Assembly: GCA_025642065.1 (NCBI GenBank)
Contig: JAODUP010000477.1
Span: 1 to 64,000 of the forward strand
Source: Paralvinella palmiformis
Taxonomy: Eukaryota > Annelida > Polychaeta > Terebellida > Alvinellidae
Direction: 5' to 3'
Length of the DNA stretch: 64,000 nt
This document shows, in pieces, positions 36,450-46,500 of the stretch. The translations under genes and the position numbers were made by a program. Each line of letters begins with the position of its first letter. Within the stretch, counting starts at the first letter, position 1. A model generated the notes under the pieces. It searched no databases. It saw only the letters and a program-made list of their open reading frames with translations, and was not told the origin of the DNA.

Positions 36450-36690
36450 TATATATAGGGAATTGTCCCCTCAGCACCGTCAGCGTTGTTGTCCGGTAGA
36501 CTCCGCATAGTCACCTGGTCCAATCAGCGCTGATTTGGCTGAGTCGAGAACAATCCCCCACTAAAAACTCCTCCCACACATCCAAACAGGTGTATAAAGG
36601 GATATTCTCCCCCCAGCACAATCAGCGTGTTGTCCAGTGGAGACTCGCATGTCCCTTGATCCAATCTCCGCTGACTTGGCTGTACCATTA
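36450..36690 (+). promoter_or_regulatory. Tandem TATA-like promoter modules in family-R repeat
   Basis: Two similar units start with TATATATAGGG (36,450-36,460) and TATAAAGGG (36,593-36,601). Each is followed by CCCC, CAGCAC, a CAGCGT motif, TTGTCC and GCTGACTTGGCT or GCTGATTTGGCT. Spacing is about 142 bp. The layout suggests duplicated core promoters of a repeat element. Promoter activity is an inference. Confidence 0.5.
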
Positions 36691-36797
36691 CAAACATTCA
36701 CTAACAAAGCTTTCACATTCAACCCACAACCCAACCAAACCCAACCAAACCCCGCGGCTACGATCCCAACAACCGGCTGGCCACAAATCCCCTCACC
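36640..36797 (+). repeat. Dispersed repeat family R, copy 2 (left part)
   Basis: Matches copy 1 at 35,258-35,425 from CAATCTCCGCTGACTTGGCT to GGCCACAAATCCCCTCA. It stops where the minus-strand RTE element begins. Its right part continues at about 39,690 after the element. Confidence 0.8.
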
Positions 36798-37381
36798 CCG
36801 TGACAGCTCGCTTCCTTTTTCTAGGTGTTGTCCATCTCAGTGCCACTTTGGGGATGCTGTCTTTAGGCATTCTCAGGACGTGTCCTAGTCATCTCAATCG
36901 TCGGCGTTTGATTTAGAGGATAGCACTGTTGCAACCCGTCTTCTTATAGAGTTCCACGTTGGAAATGTTATTAGGCCAGAATATTCGGCAGATCTTTCTC
37001 AAACATCTATTGTGGAAGGCATTGATCTTTGCCATGTCCTCTTTAACCACTCGCCAGCACTCTGAGCCGTACAGTAGAATGGACTTCACATTACTATTGT
37101 AAAGTCTTATCTTTGTTTTGGTGGTGTATTGGTTAGACTTCCAAATGTTCTGCAGTTTGGCGAAGGCACAGCGGGCTTTATCCAGTCTTGCCTTGATGTC
37201 TTTTTGGCCTCCATTTTTTAGCTGATGAGACTACCCAGGTAGGTAAAGTCCTGTACAAACTCAAGTGGTTCACCATTTACGGTAACAGATGCGGTTGGTG
37301 TGGTGTTGATGCTCATCACTTGTGTCTTGGATGTATTGATGGTAAGCCCAGTTTGCTTTGCATATCTCTCTAATCTATCAG

Positions 37382-38068
37382 TTATTTCCTGTCAAGCTTT
37401 ACGGATAGAAATGCAAGGTCATCAGCAAAGTCGAGGTCTTCTAACTGGGAAAAGAGTGTCCACTGGATACCCCTGGGTTTATCTGATGTAGTTTTCCGCA
37501 TGACCCAGTCGATGACGACCAAGAAGAGGATGGGTGAGAGGGTGCATCCCTGTCTAACACCCGATTTCACTGGGAATCACTCAGAGGATATATTACTGAG
37601 GATGACACTGCATTCAAAATGGTTTGTAGAATGTCTCTATCAGTGAAACGATCTTTAGAGGTACCCCATGGGATCTTAAGATCTTCCACAGAGTGTCATG
37701 GTGGATACTATCAAAGGCCTTTCTTTTCCAAGAAGGATTCTACAGAAGACTTTGCTGGGGATGGACAAGAGTGTGATTCCTCGCCAATTGTCACAGACTT
37801 GGAGGTTACCTTTCTTATGGATCTTTATGAGTCCTTTGTCCCAGTCACTTGGGATAGTCTCTTTGTTCCAAATGGTGTCGAACAAGTTAGTCAGAACTCT
37901 TGTAGCTGTACTGAGGTCGGCCTTCAACATTTCAGCATGAATGGAGTCTACGCCTGGGGCTTTTCCACACTTCTTAGCTTTGATGGCATTTCTAACTTCC
38001 GCTTCTGTTTGGGGGACTGGTGTCGATGTTGAGGTCATATGGCACTGGTGGGGGGTCGGTGGGTTCAT
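37382..38068 (-). pseudogene. RTE reverse transcriptase domain
   Basis: Blocks in two open pieces: 38,068-37,676 with AEVRNAIKAKKCGKAPGVDS and NWRGITLLSIPSKVFCRIL, and 37,570-37,382 with GVRQGCTLSPILF and the intact catalytic FADD. About 100 bases between them, encoding the palm-A AFDS region, are out of frame. The catalytic aspartates of FADD are kept although the gene is broken. Confidence 0.88.
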
Positions 38069-38405
38069 CTGGCTGAGGGTGGTTCAGGATTTCACAAAAA
38101 TATTCAACCCATCTATCAGCTTGTTCACATTCAGTTGTAATAGTGCTGCCGTCTTTGCCTTTCACAGTGGCAGAGTGAGTAGTGTAATCACAGCAGAGAC
38201 GTTTGATGATCTTGTAGACAGTGCTCATTTCACCTCTTGCTACAGCACTCTCAGCTGCTGCTGCTAGTCCTTCTACATAGGACCTCTTGTCATTCCTCGC
38301 ACTCTTCTTCACTTCCTCGTCTTTGCCTTTGTATGATTTGGTACTCAGCATCTTAATTTTGAGTTGTTTCCGCTCCTCAATCTTTTTCCATGTTTCCAGT
38401 GTTAG

Positions 38406-39407
38406 TCATTCCTTGTGATTCTTCTTCTTGTGGCCCAAGACTTTGGTAGCTACTTCGACATGGGTCTTCTTGATGGTATCCCATTTGTTGGTAGCTTCGT
38501 GGTCAGTCTCCTCTGATGTGTCAGTTAATGCACTGAAGCGGTTTCTCAGCTCCAAAACGAACTCCTGTTTGGTGACTGGGCATGCGAGTCTTGTGACATC
38601 TAGTTGTTTACGGCGCTGACTCTCTGGTAACACTTTGTGGAGCTTCAACTTTACGCATGCGGTTACCAAATAGTGATCACTATAAATGTCAGCTCCACGG
38701 CAAACTCTCACATCTTGAAGGGACCTACGCCATTTTCCGTTTATGATAATGTGGTCGATTTGATTGCTTGTCCTACCATCAGGTGATTTCCAGGTGAGCT
38801 TGTGGATGTCCCGGTGTGCAAAGATGGTGCCTCCAATTACATAGTTGTTGTTCAAGCAGAAGTCAACAAGGCGTTCACCATTGTCATTCATCACGCCACA
38901 ACCATGTTTGCCCATGGCTCTTTCATAGTTGGGGTTTTCAGAACTAACTTTGGCATTCATGTCTCTGATGATCAGAATCATGTCGTGTTGTGGCACTTTG
39001 GCGACTGCTTGTTGCAGCTGTTCGTAACAGTCTTCCTTGTCCTCTTTGTCAGATTCATCTGTTAGGGCGTAACACAGAATGATTGTAAGCTTGCAGTGTT
39101 AGGAGTAGAAGCGTGCTTTCATTATCCTATCACTGATCGGTTCCCATTCCAGCAAGGTGTTGGCCTTCTGCTTGGAGATTACACGGGCTATACCACGGAT
39201 GTGTGTGTCTCCATGTCCTTAGTATAGTATGGTTGAACCATCATGGGTCACCTGTCGCCCGGACCTAGTCCATCGGCACTCGCTAACCCCTAGGATGTCC
39301 AGTCTGTATCTTTTCATCTCGCGGATGACCTGTGCTAACTTTGAGGTCTCGTTCATTGTACGGACATTCCATGTCCCTATGCTGATGTTAGTTTTGGGCC
39401 CGAGCAC
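38406..39407 (-). pseudogene. RTE apurinic-like endonuclease domain
   Basis: Two open pieces, 39,407-39,219 and 38,996-38,406, cover an exonuclease-endonuclease-phosphatase domain. Recognised blocks are GTWNVRTMNE, LGVSECRW, RDMNAKVSS (normally GDxNAK, so G and its neighbour have changed), NQIDHIIING and YSDHYLV with its SDH active-site block. The region between the two pieces (about 39,000-39,210) is frameshifted. Confidence 0.88.
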
Positions 39408-39689
39408 ACCTGCCTTCCTGGTGTAGGCTTTTCAACAGGTGTGGTCATACTGCCAGGCTGGCTCAAGTCTGCTTGTAGTGGTTTGGATTGTTGTGGTTTC
39501 TGTAACAATAATTTATTTTATGTTAGCCCCACGCCCAACCCCCAACCCGGAGGACCAGGTGTTGGGTTTCGTCTGATCTCTCCCCTGAGACCTGTCCGGC
39601 TTGGTTAAACCTGCCAGGGACTTAAACCCCTGCAGGTATAGCTCCCAGAGTCCATGAGACACGCAAGCCTCACCACCACCAACAAGGTA

Positions 39690-39800
39690 CCACCACAGAG
39701 AAGAAGACCAACTTCTTTTGCACATCAATAAATCGGAGATATATGATTTTATACTCCCATTTGACCTCACAATTGGTCGATCACAAACCGTTAAGTGGCA
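39690..39800 (+). repeat. Dispersed repeat family R, copy 2 (right part)
   Basis: ACATCAATAAATC, TTTGACCTCACAATT and GATCACAAACCG match copy 1 at about 35,459-35,520. Together with 36,640-36,797 this reconstitutes one copy interrupted by the RTE LINE. Confidence 0.75.
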
Positions 39801-40393
39801 CGTACAGGCGATCACTCATTCTTCATAATATAAATTAATTCGACAACCGGCCATGACTTTACAGCTAGTGAGTGGTTTTTATATTTTGTTAGGCCTGACT
39901 GTTTGTCTATCTCTGAACATATGGCTAGTACGTACAAATAACCATTCCGAAACCTCAGTTTTAAATAACGACGAAACACCCCATTCACATACAGTGAAAG
40001 GTTATTCCCTTAATTGTGGTACGTCGAGCTCAGCAATAGATAATGCTGGCTCGTGACTAGGTTAATATAAGTATAACTCTATATTAAAGATGACGGGAAA
40101 GAAATTTCACCTTTCGATGTAAATATAACGTAACAAACAAATATTTTATTCCCTATCAGGTGCACTACCACACTCAAAACAATTCTAACCACCATGCAAC
40201 TATCATATTTCCATTAAAATCTTAATTTCCGAAATTGCACGACCCATTGCTAGTGTGTACTACACTAGCTGGGGATTATTGTGTGACTTCAACATCACGT
40301 ACTGCCACAGCTTTGTTTACAAGCGTCAGATTCGGATGAAAGTTTTAACATTCTTAGAAATATCAAGCCCTACAACTTTCAACCACTCGCGAA
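39801..40393. other. Unassigned stretch
   Basis: Short open frame from 39,853 (hydrophobic start, 67 codons) has an N-terminal membrane-like segment (LVSGFYILLGLTVCLSL) but no support as a gene. Nothing else is recognised. Confidence 0.35.
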
Positions 40394-40612
40394 AAAGGTC
40401 ACAGACAGTACTAATTGTGAGGAATTAGCTGAAGCAAGTGCAGACATGGATCTGAGGCAGCCCCTGAATGCGAACATTTCCCTCTTCCTATCGCATAACA
40501 GCATTTAAAATAAAGTGATATTTGTCGTTACACAGGAGTTCGGTGAATGGATGGGGCTCTCCCATATGTGGCCTATACAGGAATGTGACGCCATCGGTGG
40601 AACACCTACTAT
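40394..40612 (+). repeat. 219-bp direct repeat, copy 1
   Basis: By reading, identical to 40,677-40,895 across its whole length; the period is 283 bp. The two copies are separated by 64 bp of unrelated AT-rich sequence. No coding function is visible. Confidence 0.95.
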
Positions 40613-40676
40613 ATATAAGGAGGTGTACATAGAGAATATGACAAGAAAGCAGTAATAACACAAATACACCGCTGCT

Positions 40677-40895
40677 AAAGGTCACAGACAGTACTAATTG
40701 TGAGGAATTAGCTGAAGCAAGTGCAGACATGGATCTGAGGCAGCCCCTGAATGCGAACATTTCCCTCTTCCTATCGCATAACAGCATTTAAAATAAAGTG
40801 ATATTTGTCGTTACACAGGAGTTCGGTGAATGGATGGGGCTCTCCCATATGTGGCCTATACAGGAATGTGACGCCATCGGTGGAACACCTACTAT
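40677..40895 (+). repeat. 219-bp direct repeat, copy 2
   Basis: Second copy; no mismatch to copy 1 was found by eye. Sequence diverges abruptly after ACACCTACTAT on the right. Confidence 0.95.
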
Positions 40896-41650
40896 TTTCA
40901 CAGTTTAGTATGGTCCACCATACACAGCCATAAGGCCTAGTAAAACAATTGCGAATAAGTGAAATTTGGTGAATGTCCAATAGTTTGCTTCCGAGATTAC
41001 TCTATTATCGCTCATACAAACCCCTTTTCTATTCAATTTCTCTATCAAGCTTCTGATTCGTTTGGGCTTAGCATCACCCGGTTTATCGAATATGGTTAGA
41101 ATGGCATCTTCTGTGAGCCTGACTGAGACTATGTCATTGGTCTTGAACCTTAATAAGGGTTACGTACACGGTTTCCGAGGACCAGAAGGTCTAAAATGCT
41201 ATGCATTCTCTGTTGTTCCATCGTTGCGTCCTTATAAGTGTGGATAGATATGTCTGTAATCAATACCTTTGAATGCATTAGTACGTACTTTGGGTTATTT
41301 ATTACTCAGACACAGAGACAATCATTTATCCTGGAGCCGCATTTTACATATATGCTAGTAGGTACAACTGTTGAATACATAAAAAGAGAGCATTCGATTG
41401 TCTTCGGAGAAACAACCTATACGTGTATATAACAACTTGAATCACTCTTACTGTTTGATCCCAACTTATCAGTGGAGCACACCTCACAGCAGACGAATTA
41501 TTTCTAATTTGTAGGATCTTCGAACTGTCGTAATAATCTGATGTTGTATGGACAATAATATAAGTCATGCAGGACACAGTTCTAGAATTCCAAGTTTTGA
41601 AATTAAATTTATTCTGGGAATGATGTCACTATTGTGAACTTCACACCTCA

Positions 41651-41697
<47 letters not shown>

Positions 41698-41740
41698 GAT
41701 CAATGGTTGGTTCACACTGACATGTATGTTCTAAGGAAAT

Positions 41741-41797
<57 letters not shown>

Positions 41798-42749
41798 CAT
41801 TTGAAGTCCAACTCTTGTTCACTGTATATTTTGTTGATACAAAATTGATCATATCTGGAATAATTAACCAAGCTTTCTTTTTGTGTAGACAATATTTACA
41901 AAGAAGAGAGTTGTCTTAATTTTGTAATCATGTAGTCGTCAATATATAGTGACTAGATATAGATTCTAGCTGTTCGTTGAATCAGAGTTCTTGAGATTAG
42001 CTGGAGACGTTGAACACTGACATAAGTGACGGGGTGGCCTCTGGTATAATGGCTAGCAAAAACTCTTGGTCCAGAATGGAGACTAGTCATAATTTCCGGA
42101 ATTAAAATTCAATGTATACATTTATAATTATTTAATGTACACATACAGGATAAACATGCGATGAACTGTTAATCCCACAATTTATACGATCATATGGTAA
42201 TCAGCTGCATATATTCCAGTATTATAATATGATCATCAATAACTAATAAAGCGAAAATATTGTGTGCATTAATTGAGATATTGGGAAGGAAACTTAATTA
42301 TTTTATGCATAACCCTTTTCGTAAGTTTTATCGGTCTAGTCATTGACCTAAAATATTTAGGTCAATGGGTCTAGTACTGAAGCGGGAGTGTAACTGTATT
42401 ATCGCCCACAACATTTCATATAATTTATTTTTACATATATTTCTGTCTTTTGGGAAACAAAGAAATAGAACCCTGCGTGTATATTTTATGCTGTTTCTAC
42501 CCGCAACAGCACCACAAAATGACCTGCAAGTTTCTCGATCTATGGCTTGATCCACGTACTGGGACTACCGTGCAGCGGTAGTTTCTTTTTGTTTCTAACA
42601 ATCAATAATAAAATTAAGCTATTTCGGAAATCTTTCTAGCGGCGGCTCAAACCGAATAAAAATAGGTCTGAACTATTAAACATCAATCATCAACATCAAC
42701 CCACCAGACATGCATATATAAGGATAATAATATAGCCATCTGAGTTAGA

Positions 42750-42787
<38 letters not shown>

Positions 42788-43320
42788 CAAAGGGTAATTT
42801 AAGTTCCATCTTCTCGGACAGCAAGAATATATTGCTCTCCAGTGAAAGATTGAAAAAAGAATCGAGCCCTTTTTTCTTCTTTTCTGTTTAGTATTTAATT
42901 GTACATTTTAGTAACCTACAAAATTAAATATAGGACCCATAAGGCCATATATAGCTATATATCTATATTATCAATGATTCGTTAGTAACTTGGTCTGGTT
43001 CTGGGTAATACGTCTAACTAGCGAATAAATATAAAGCTTGTATTACATTACACTGACTATATTGAAAGCCAGAGCGAAATACATACTGGGAATTAACATA
43101 TGGGTTAGCGACTTGCCCCATTAAAAAAATACACGCTTTCTTCCGGTGACCTGCTTCACCTGCGTTAAGCAGGTATCTCTAGTAGTGTAAAGTCCATTAA
43201 GGGGAGCAATGGTCGATGAAGAGATAAATAACTAACCGCTCCCAGTTTCTGAGTTAAAAAATGGGTCATACTAAAGGTCACACGGCGCGTCGCTTCTTTC
43301 GCACTGTGAAAGGTAGCTAC
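40896..43320. other. AT-rich stretch with long (TA)n tracts
   Basis: TA tracts lie at 41,653-41,694, 41,745-41,795 and 42,756-42,784. A 27-bp palindrome (CATTGACCTAAA, three-base loop, exact reverse complement) is at 42,341-42,367. No gene recognised. The right end leads into the putative SEPHS2 promoter. Confidence 0.6.
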
Positions 43321-43540
43321 ATCCGGGTTACTTAGAGCTGGTAGCGTGGTCCGTAGTCGGTCGAAGGGAGGTCTACCATTTTCACCGAGCTAAAATTCTA
43401 TTTTCCTTACTGCGTAAGTTTTTGTATTATACGCAATTTATGTTTCTTTGTATTTATCGTATGCATTCTTAATCAGATATGATTAATAACTGGTTGGTAT
43501 TTTTCTATTTGCAGGTCTATCATTGTACCTGTAACTAGAA
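43321..43540 (+). promoter_or_regulatory. SEPHS2 5' UTR with intron, and probable promoter just upstream
   Basis: A consensus donor TGC/GTAAGT at 43,414 and an acceptor TTTGCAG ending at 43,514 define a 101-bp intron just before the start codon. The untranslated first exon would therefore end at 43,413. The stretch 43,280-43,400 has more GC than its surroundings. The transcription start itself cannot be fixed. Confidence 0.55.
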
Positions 43541-46500
43541 ATGGCAACGATGCGTAGGCCTTTCGATCCGGTAGCCCACGATCTGGACGCCAGTTTCCGA
43601 CTCACGAAGTTTACTGAACTGAAGGGATGAGGATGTAAAGTCCCTCAAGAAGTCCTGCTCAAACTTCTTGAGGGACTTAAGAGTACGGACAGTGGCTCGG
43701 AGTCGGAACAATCACACTTCAATTATGTCGCAGCAGCTCCACGAATCGGTATGTGTGGTGTAGTCTTACGACTCGAGAGGAAGTATTAGAAATCCAAATT
43801 CCCATTATCATATTATCATTATTTGGTTATATTTGTTAAATGCGAAGTACATAAACCCGTGGCTATTACATTTTTGATGTTGATGGCAGAATTGATGTAA
43901 TCTAGTATTGCATTAAACAGGGAAGTTGAATTACTGAATAGTGTCGGAACTGGACCGTTTGGTCATCGTGGCCTCTTCCGACCAAGATGGCCGTCTTTGC
44001 TAATTTGCATATTATTTGTCTGTTGACCTAATTCTATCTGTCTAGCAGAGGACCTTTTCCTGTCATGTGATATTTGTTTATATCAGCAGTTTGGACGTCA
44101 ATGCGGCTTAGAGACCGACTCGAAGCCGTTGAACCGCTAGTTAATGTCTGACTAAAGCTATAAAACAAATGCTACCGATAAAGACGTTGCAGACATTTTG
44201 TTGTCAGATATAATCTACCAGACATTTTAAATTATGTATGAAATTCCAGATGTATAAAGATCTAGTCTTTAGAAAATAATACACGACTAGACTAGTCAAG
44301 TGATACACTGATGACTGATACTGATAGGGACACTAGTGACTAGTCTAGTGATTATCATCATGAATATGTAATCTAGTTCTAGCCTAGGGTATTCTAGATC
44401 TATGTTATTTCCACAGACTGATTATTATTTGTTGTCACACTCAGTGCGCCTATACAATGACATCCTGATCTAGATCTAATTACTGTAAATGCTTAACTTA
44501 TTTACCATAAATGACTTGGTATCAGTTCATCAAGATAAGGTGAAGGTCATCTCTCTTGTATACATGTAATCATTTTATATTCATACTAACATAGGCATAG
44601 CTTCGGCATATACAATAATACATTAGTAACAAATTAAAATGTTATAGAAGGTGGGGAGTCAGAAATATTTAATTTAGCATGTTTGGATAATCTTCAATGA
44701 CAACTGACTTCTTCTTGTATCCTAATCTGCTGGTAACCTAACAAATGATAGGTCGACATACATTCACACTTATTTTTTTTAAATCATAATTATTACAAAG
44801 TTTGTGTGTGGGCCATGGGTATTTAGCACTATACTGTTAAGCCCCATGTCAGTGTTTGTGGGATATTTCTCAGGAAGTCATCCTTGGACTTAAATTGACT
44901 TGACCAGTGCTGAGGCCAAATAGAACACTTGCATGTGATAATGTGTGCATTGTAATTAATATGCTTAGATACTTACTATAATAATGACAGTAAAATGCCA
45001 TTCATTTAGATTTTGTATCCAACTCCACACCAGTTCATTCCAAGCCCAATTATATAAGGTCATGCCAAATGTTTTGTTTAGTTAATTTTTTTATCTTATC
45101 ACAAAGTAAGCATGAAATGTATTATATTATACAAACATGTTAAATAGAAATATTACGTAGCTATGGCTAAATTAACAATTATAACTGTGATATTTATAAT
45201 TGGATCAAAATTAAATTCACATGAAAGGTCATACAAATTATCACACTACTTTGTTTTGGTTAATCTGTTAGTCTGCCACAAGCATGCAGCAAGTTGGAAA
45301 GCTGCCAATAATAAAACTCCTGCAGTTAAAAAATGCTTTAAACTGGTTGTCTGTAAATTTTTGCTGATAATGTTTTGGTTTGTTGTTAGAAACAAGATTT
45401 ACCTCCACCCATACAAGTCTTGCCTGATAATATATCCTTTAAACTTCTTCCTTATGTGGTCTTGAATTTTATTGAGTCAATTCGGGGCCTTAGAATCCTT
45501 GAATTATACAAAGTAGTCTTGAAGAGTGAATTTGATTTTGGTCAGTTACAAGTAATATAGATTTATTAGTTGCAATGATTAACAGACTGGTGGGTGGATA
45601 GCAAGTCTGTACATTAGGAAAGCCGGGATTTAAAAATATATCCCATCCTCATTGATCTTTTGGGATTTCCTTGTGATCTCCTATGGCTTAGAAAACCTGA
45701 CTAGTGTGGTTGGTGCATAATCTGAACAATGTTTTCTATGCACATTGCTGTGTTTGTAAGCATCCATTCAATGTCAAGATGATTTGTGAATCACTACTTC
45801 AAAATACCATTTTCATAGAAAAATCATCAATAATATCTTGATGAAGAGTGCTACAAAGTTGGAAATGCAGACAGTAATGAAATGACTAAATTCATTGAAA
45901 CTGTTTGTCTTTTATGTGCCAGAATTATTTGAACATTCTTTAATTTCTTTTTCAAATAATTGGAAATGTGTCAACCCTATTTAAATGTCATGGGTTGTTG
46001 TGATGTACCTTAGCTTTTACAAGAATTAGAACGTAAAACTGTTGTATAAATGCATTTACTTCCTGTTCTTTCATTTTATTCTTTTCCACAAATCATCAGC
46101 TTTATTAAATATATAATCCAATTAACAATTAAAACTAGGAAAGATATAATGCAAAAATGAGCTGTCAGTATCAGTGTTGATCAATAAAAAAGTCTGGATA
46201 CAGTAAAACTGTGAAGGTCATTAGTTTTGAAAAAACAAACTGTTATGACCTCAGAATTGCTGATTACTAAGCACTAATAAATTTTCAACTCTCTGCACCC
46301 CACATACTAAGACTATTTATTACCAAGTTTGGATCATAATATCTAATACAAAGTCATAGTGGAATAAATGTCCATTTAATGACCGAGATAGTTACTACCT
46401 CTGATGAGATTTCCATATATGAATACATGTGTAATGGCATTTTGATAGGCAACATAGCTGCATCAGTGTTGGTGGTATTGACATAATTAATCATTCTAAC

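Larger units (their letters stand above)
36798..39695 (-). mobile_element. Nearly complete RTE-clade LINE, minus strand
   Basis: Read from right to left, the element has a GC-rich leader (about 39,695-39,410; it includes GGTCCTCCGGG). The endonuclease start follows: ISIGTWNVRTMNETSKLAQV and ILGVSECRW. Further endonuclease blocks are DMNAKVSSENPNYERAMG and NQIDHIIINGKW, then YSDHYLVTA. RT blocks are KAPGVDSIHAEMLK, WRGITLLSIPSKVF, SGVRQGCTLSPILFLVVIDW and EDLDFADDLAFLS. Thumb and C-terminal pieces reach to about 36,800. Frameshifts and stops separate the blocks, so it is inactive. It splits family-R copy 2 into two parts. Its RT is related to the fragment at 11,150. Confidence 0.93.

Noticed and set aside
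45163..45465. 100-codon plus-strand open frame in SEPHS2 intron 1
   Set aside because: AT-rich composition, no family resemblance and no exon-like borders; likely chance.
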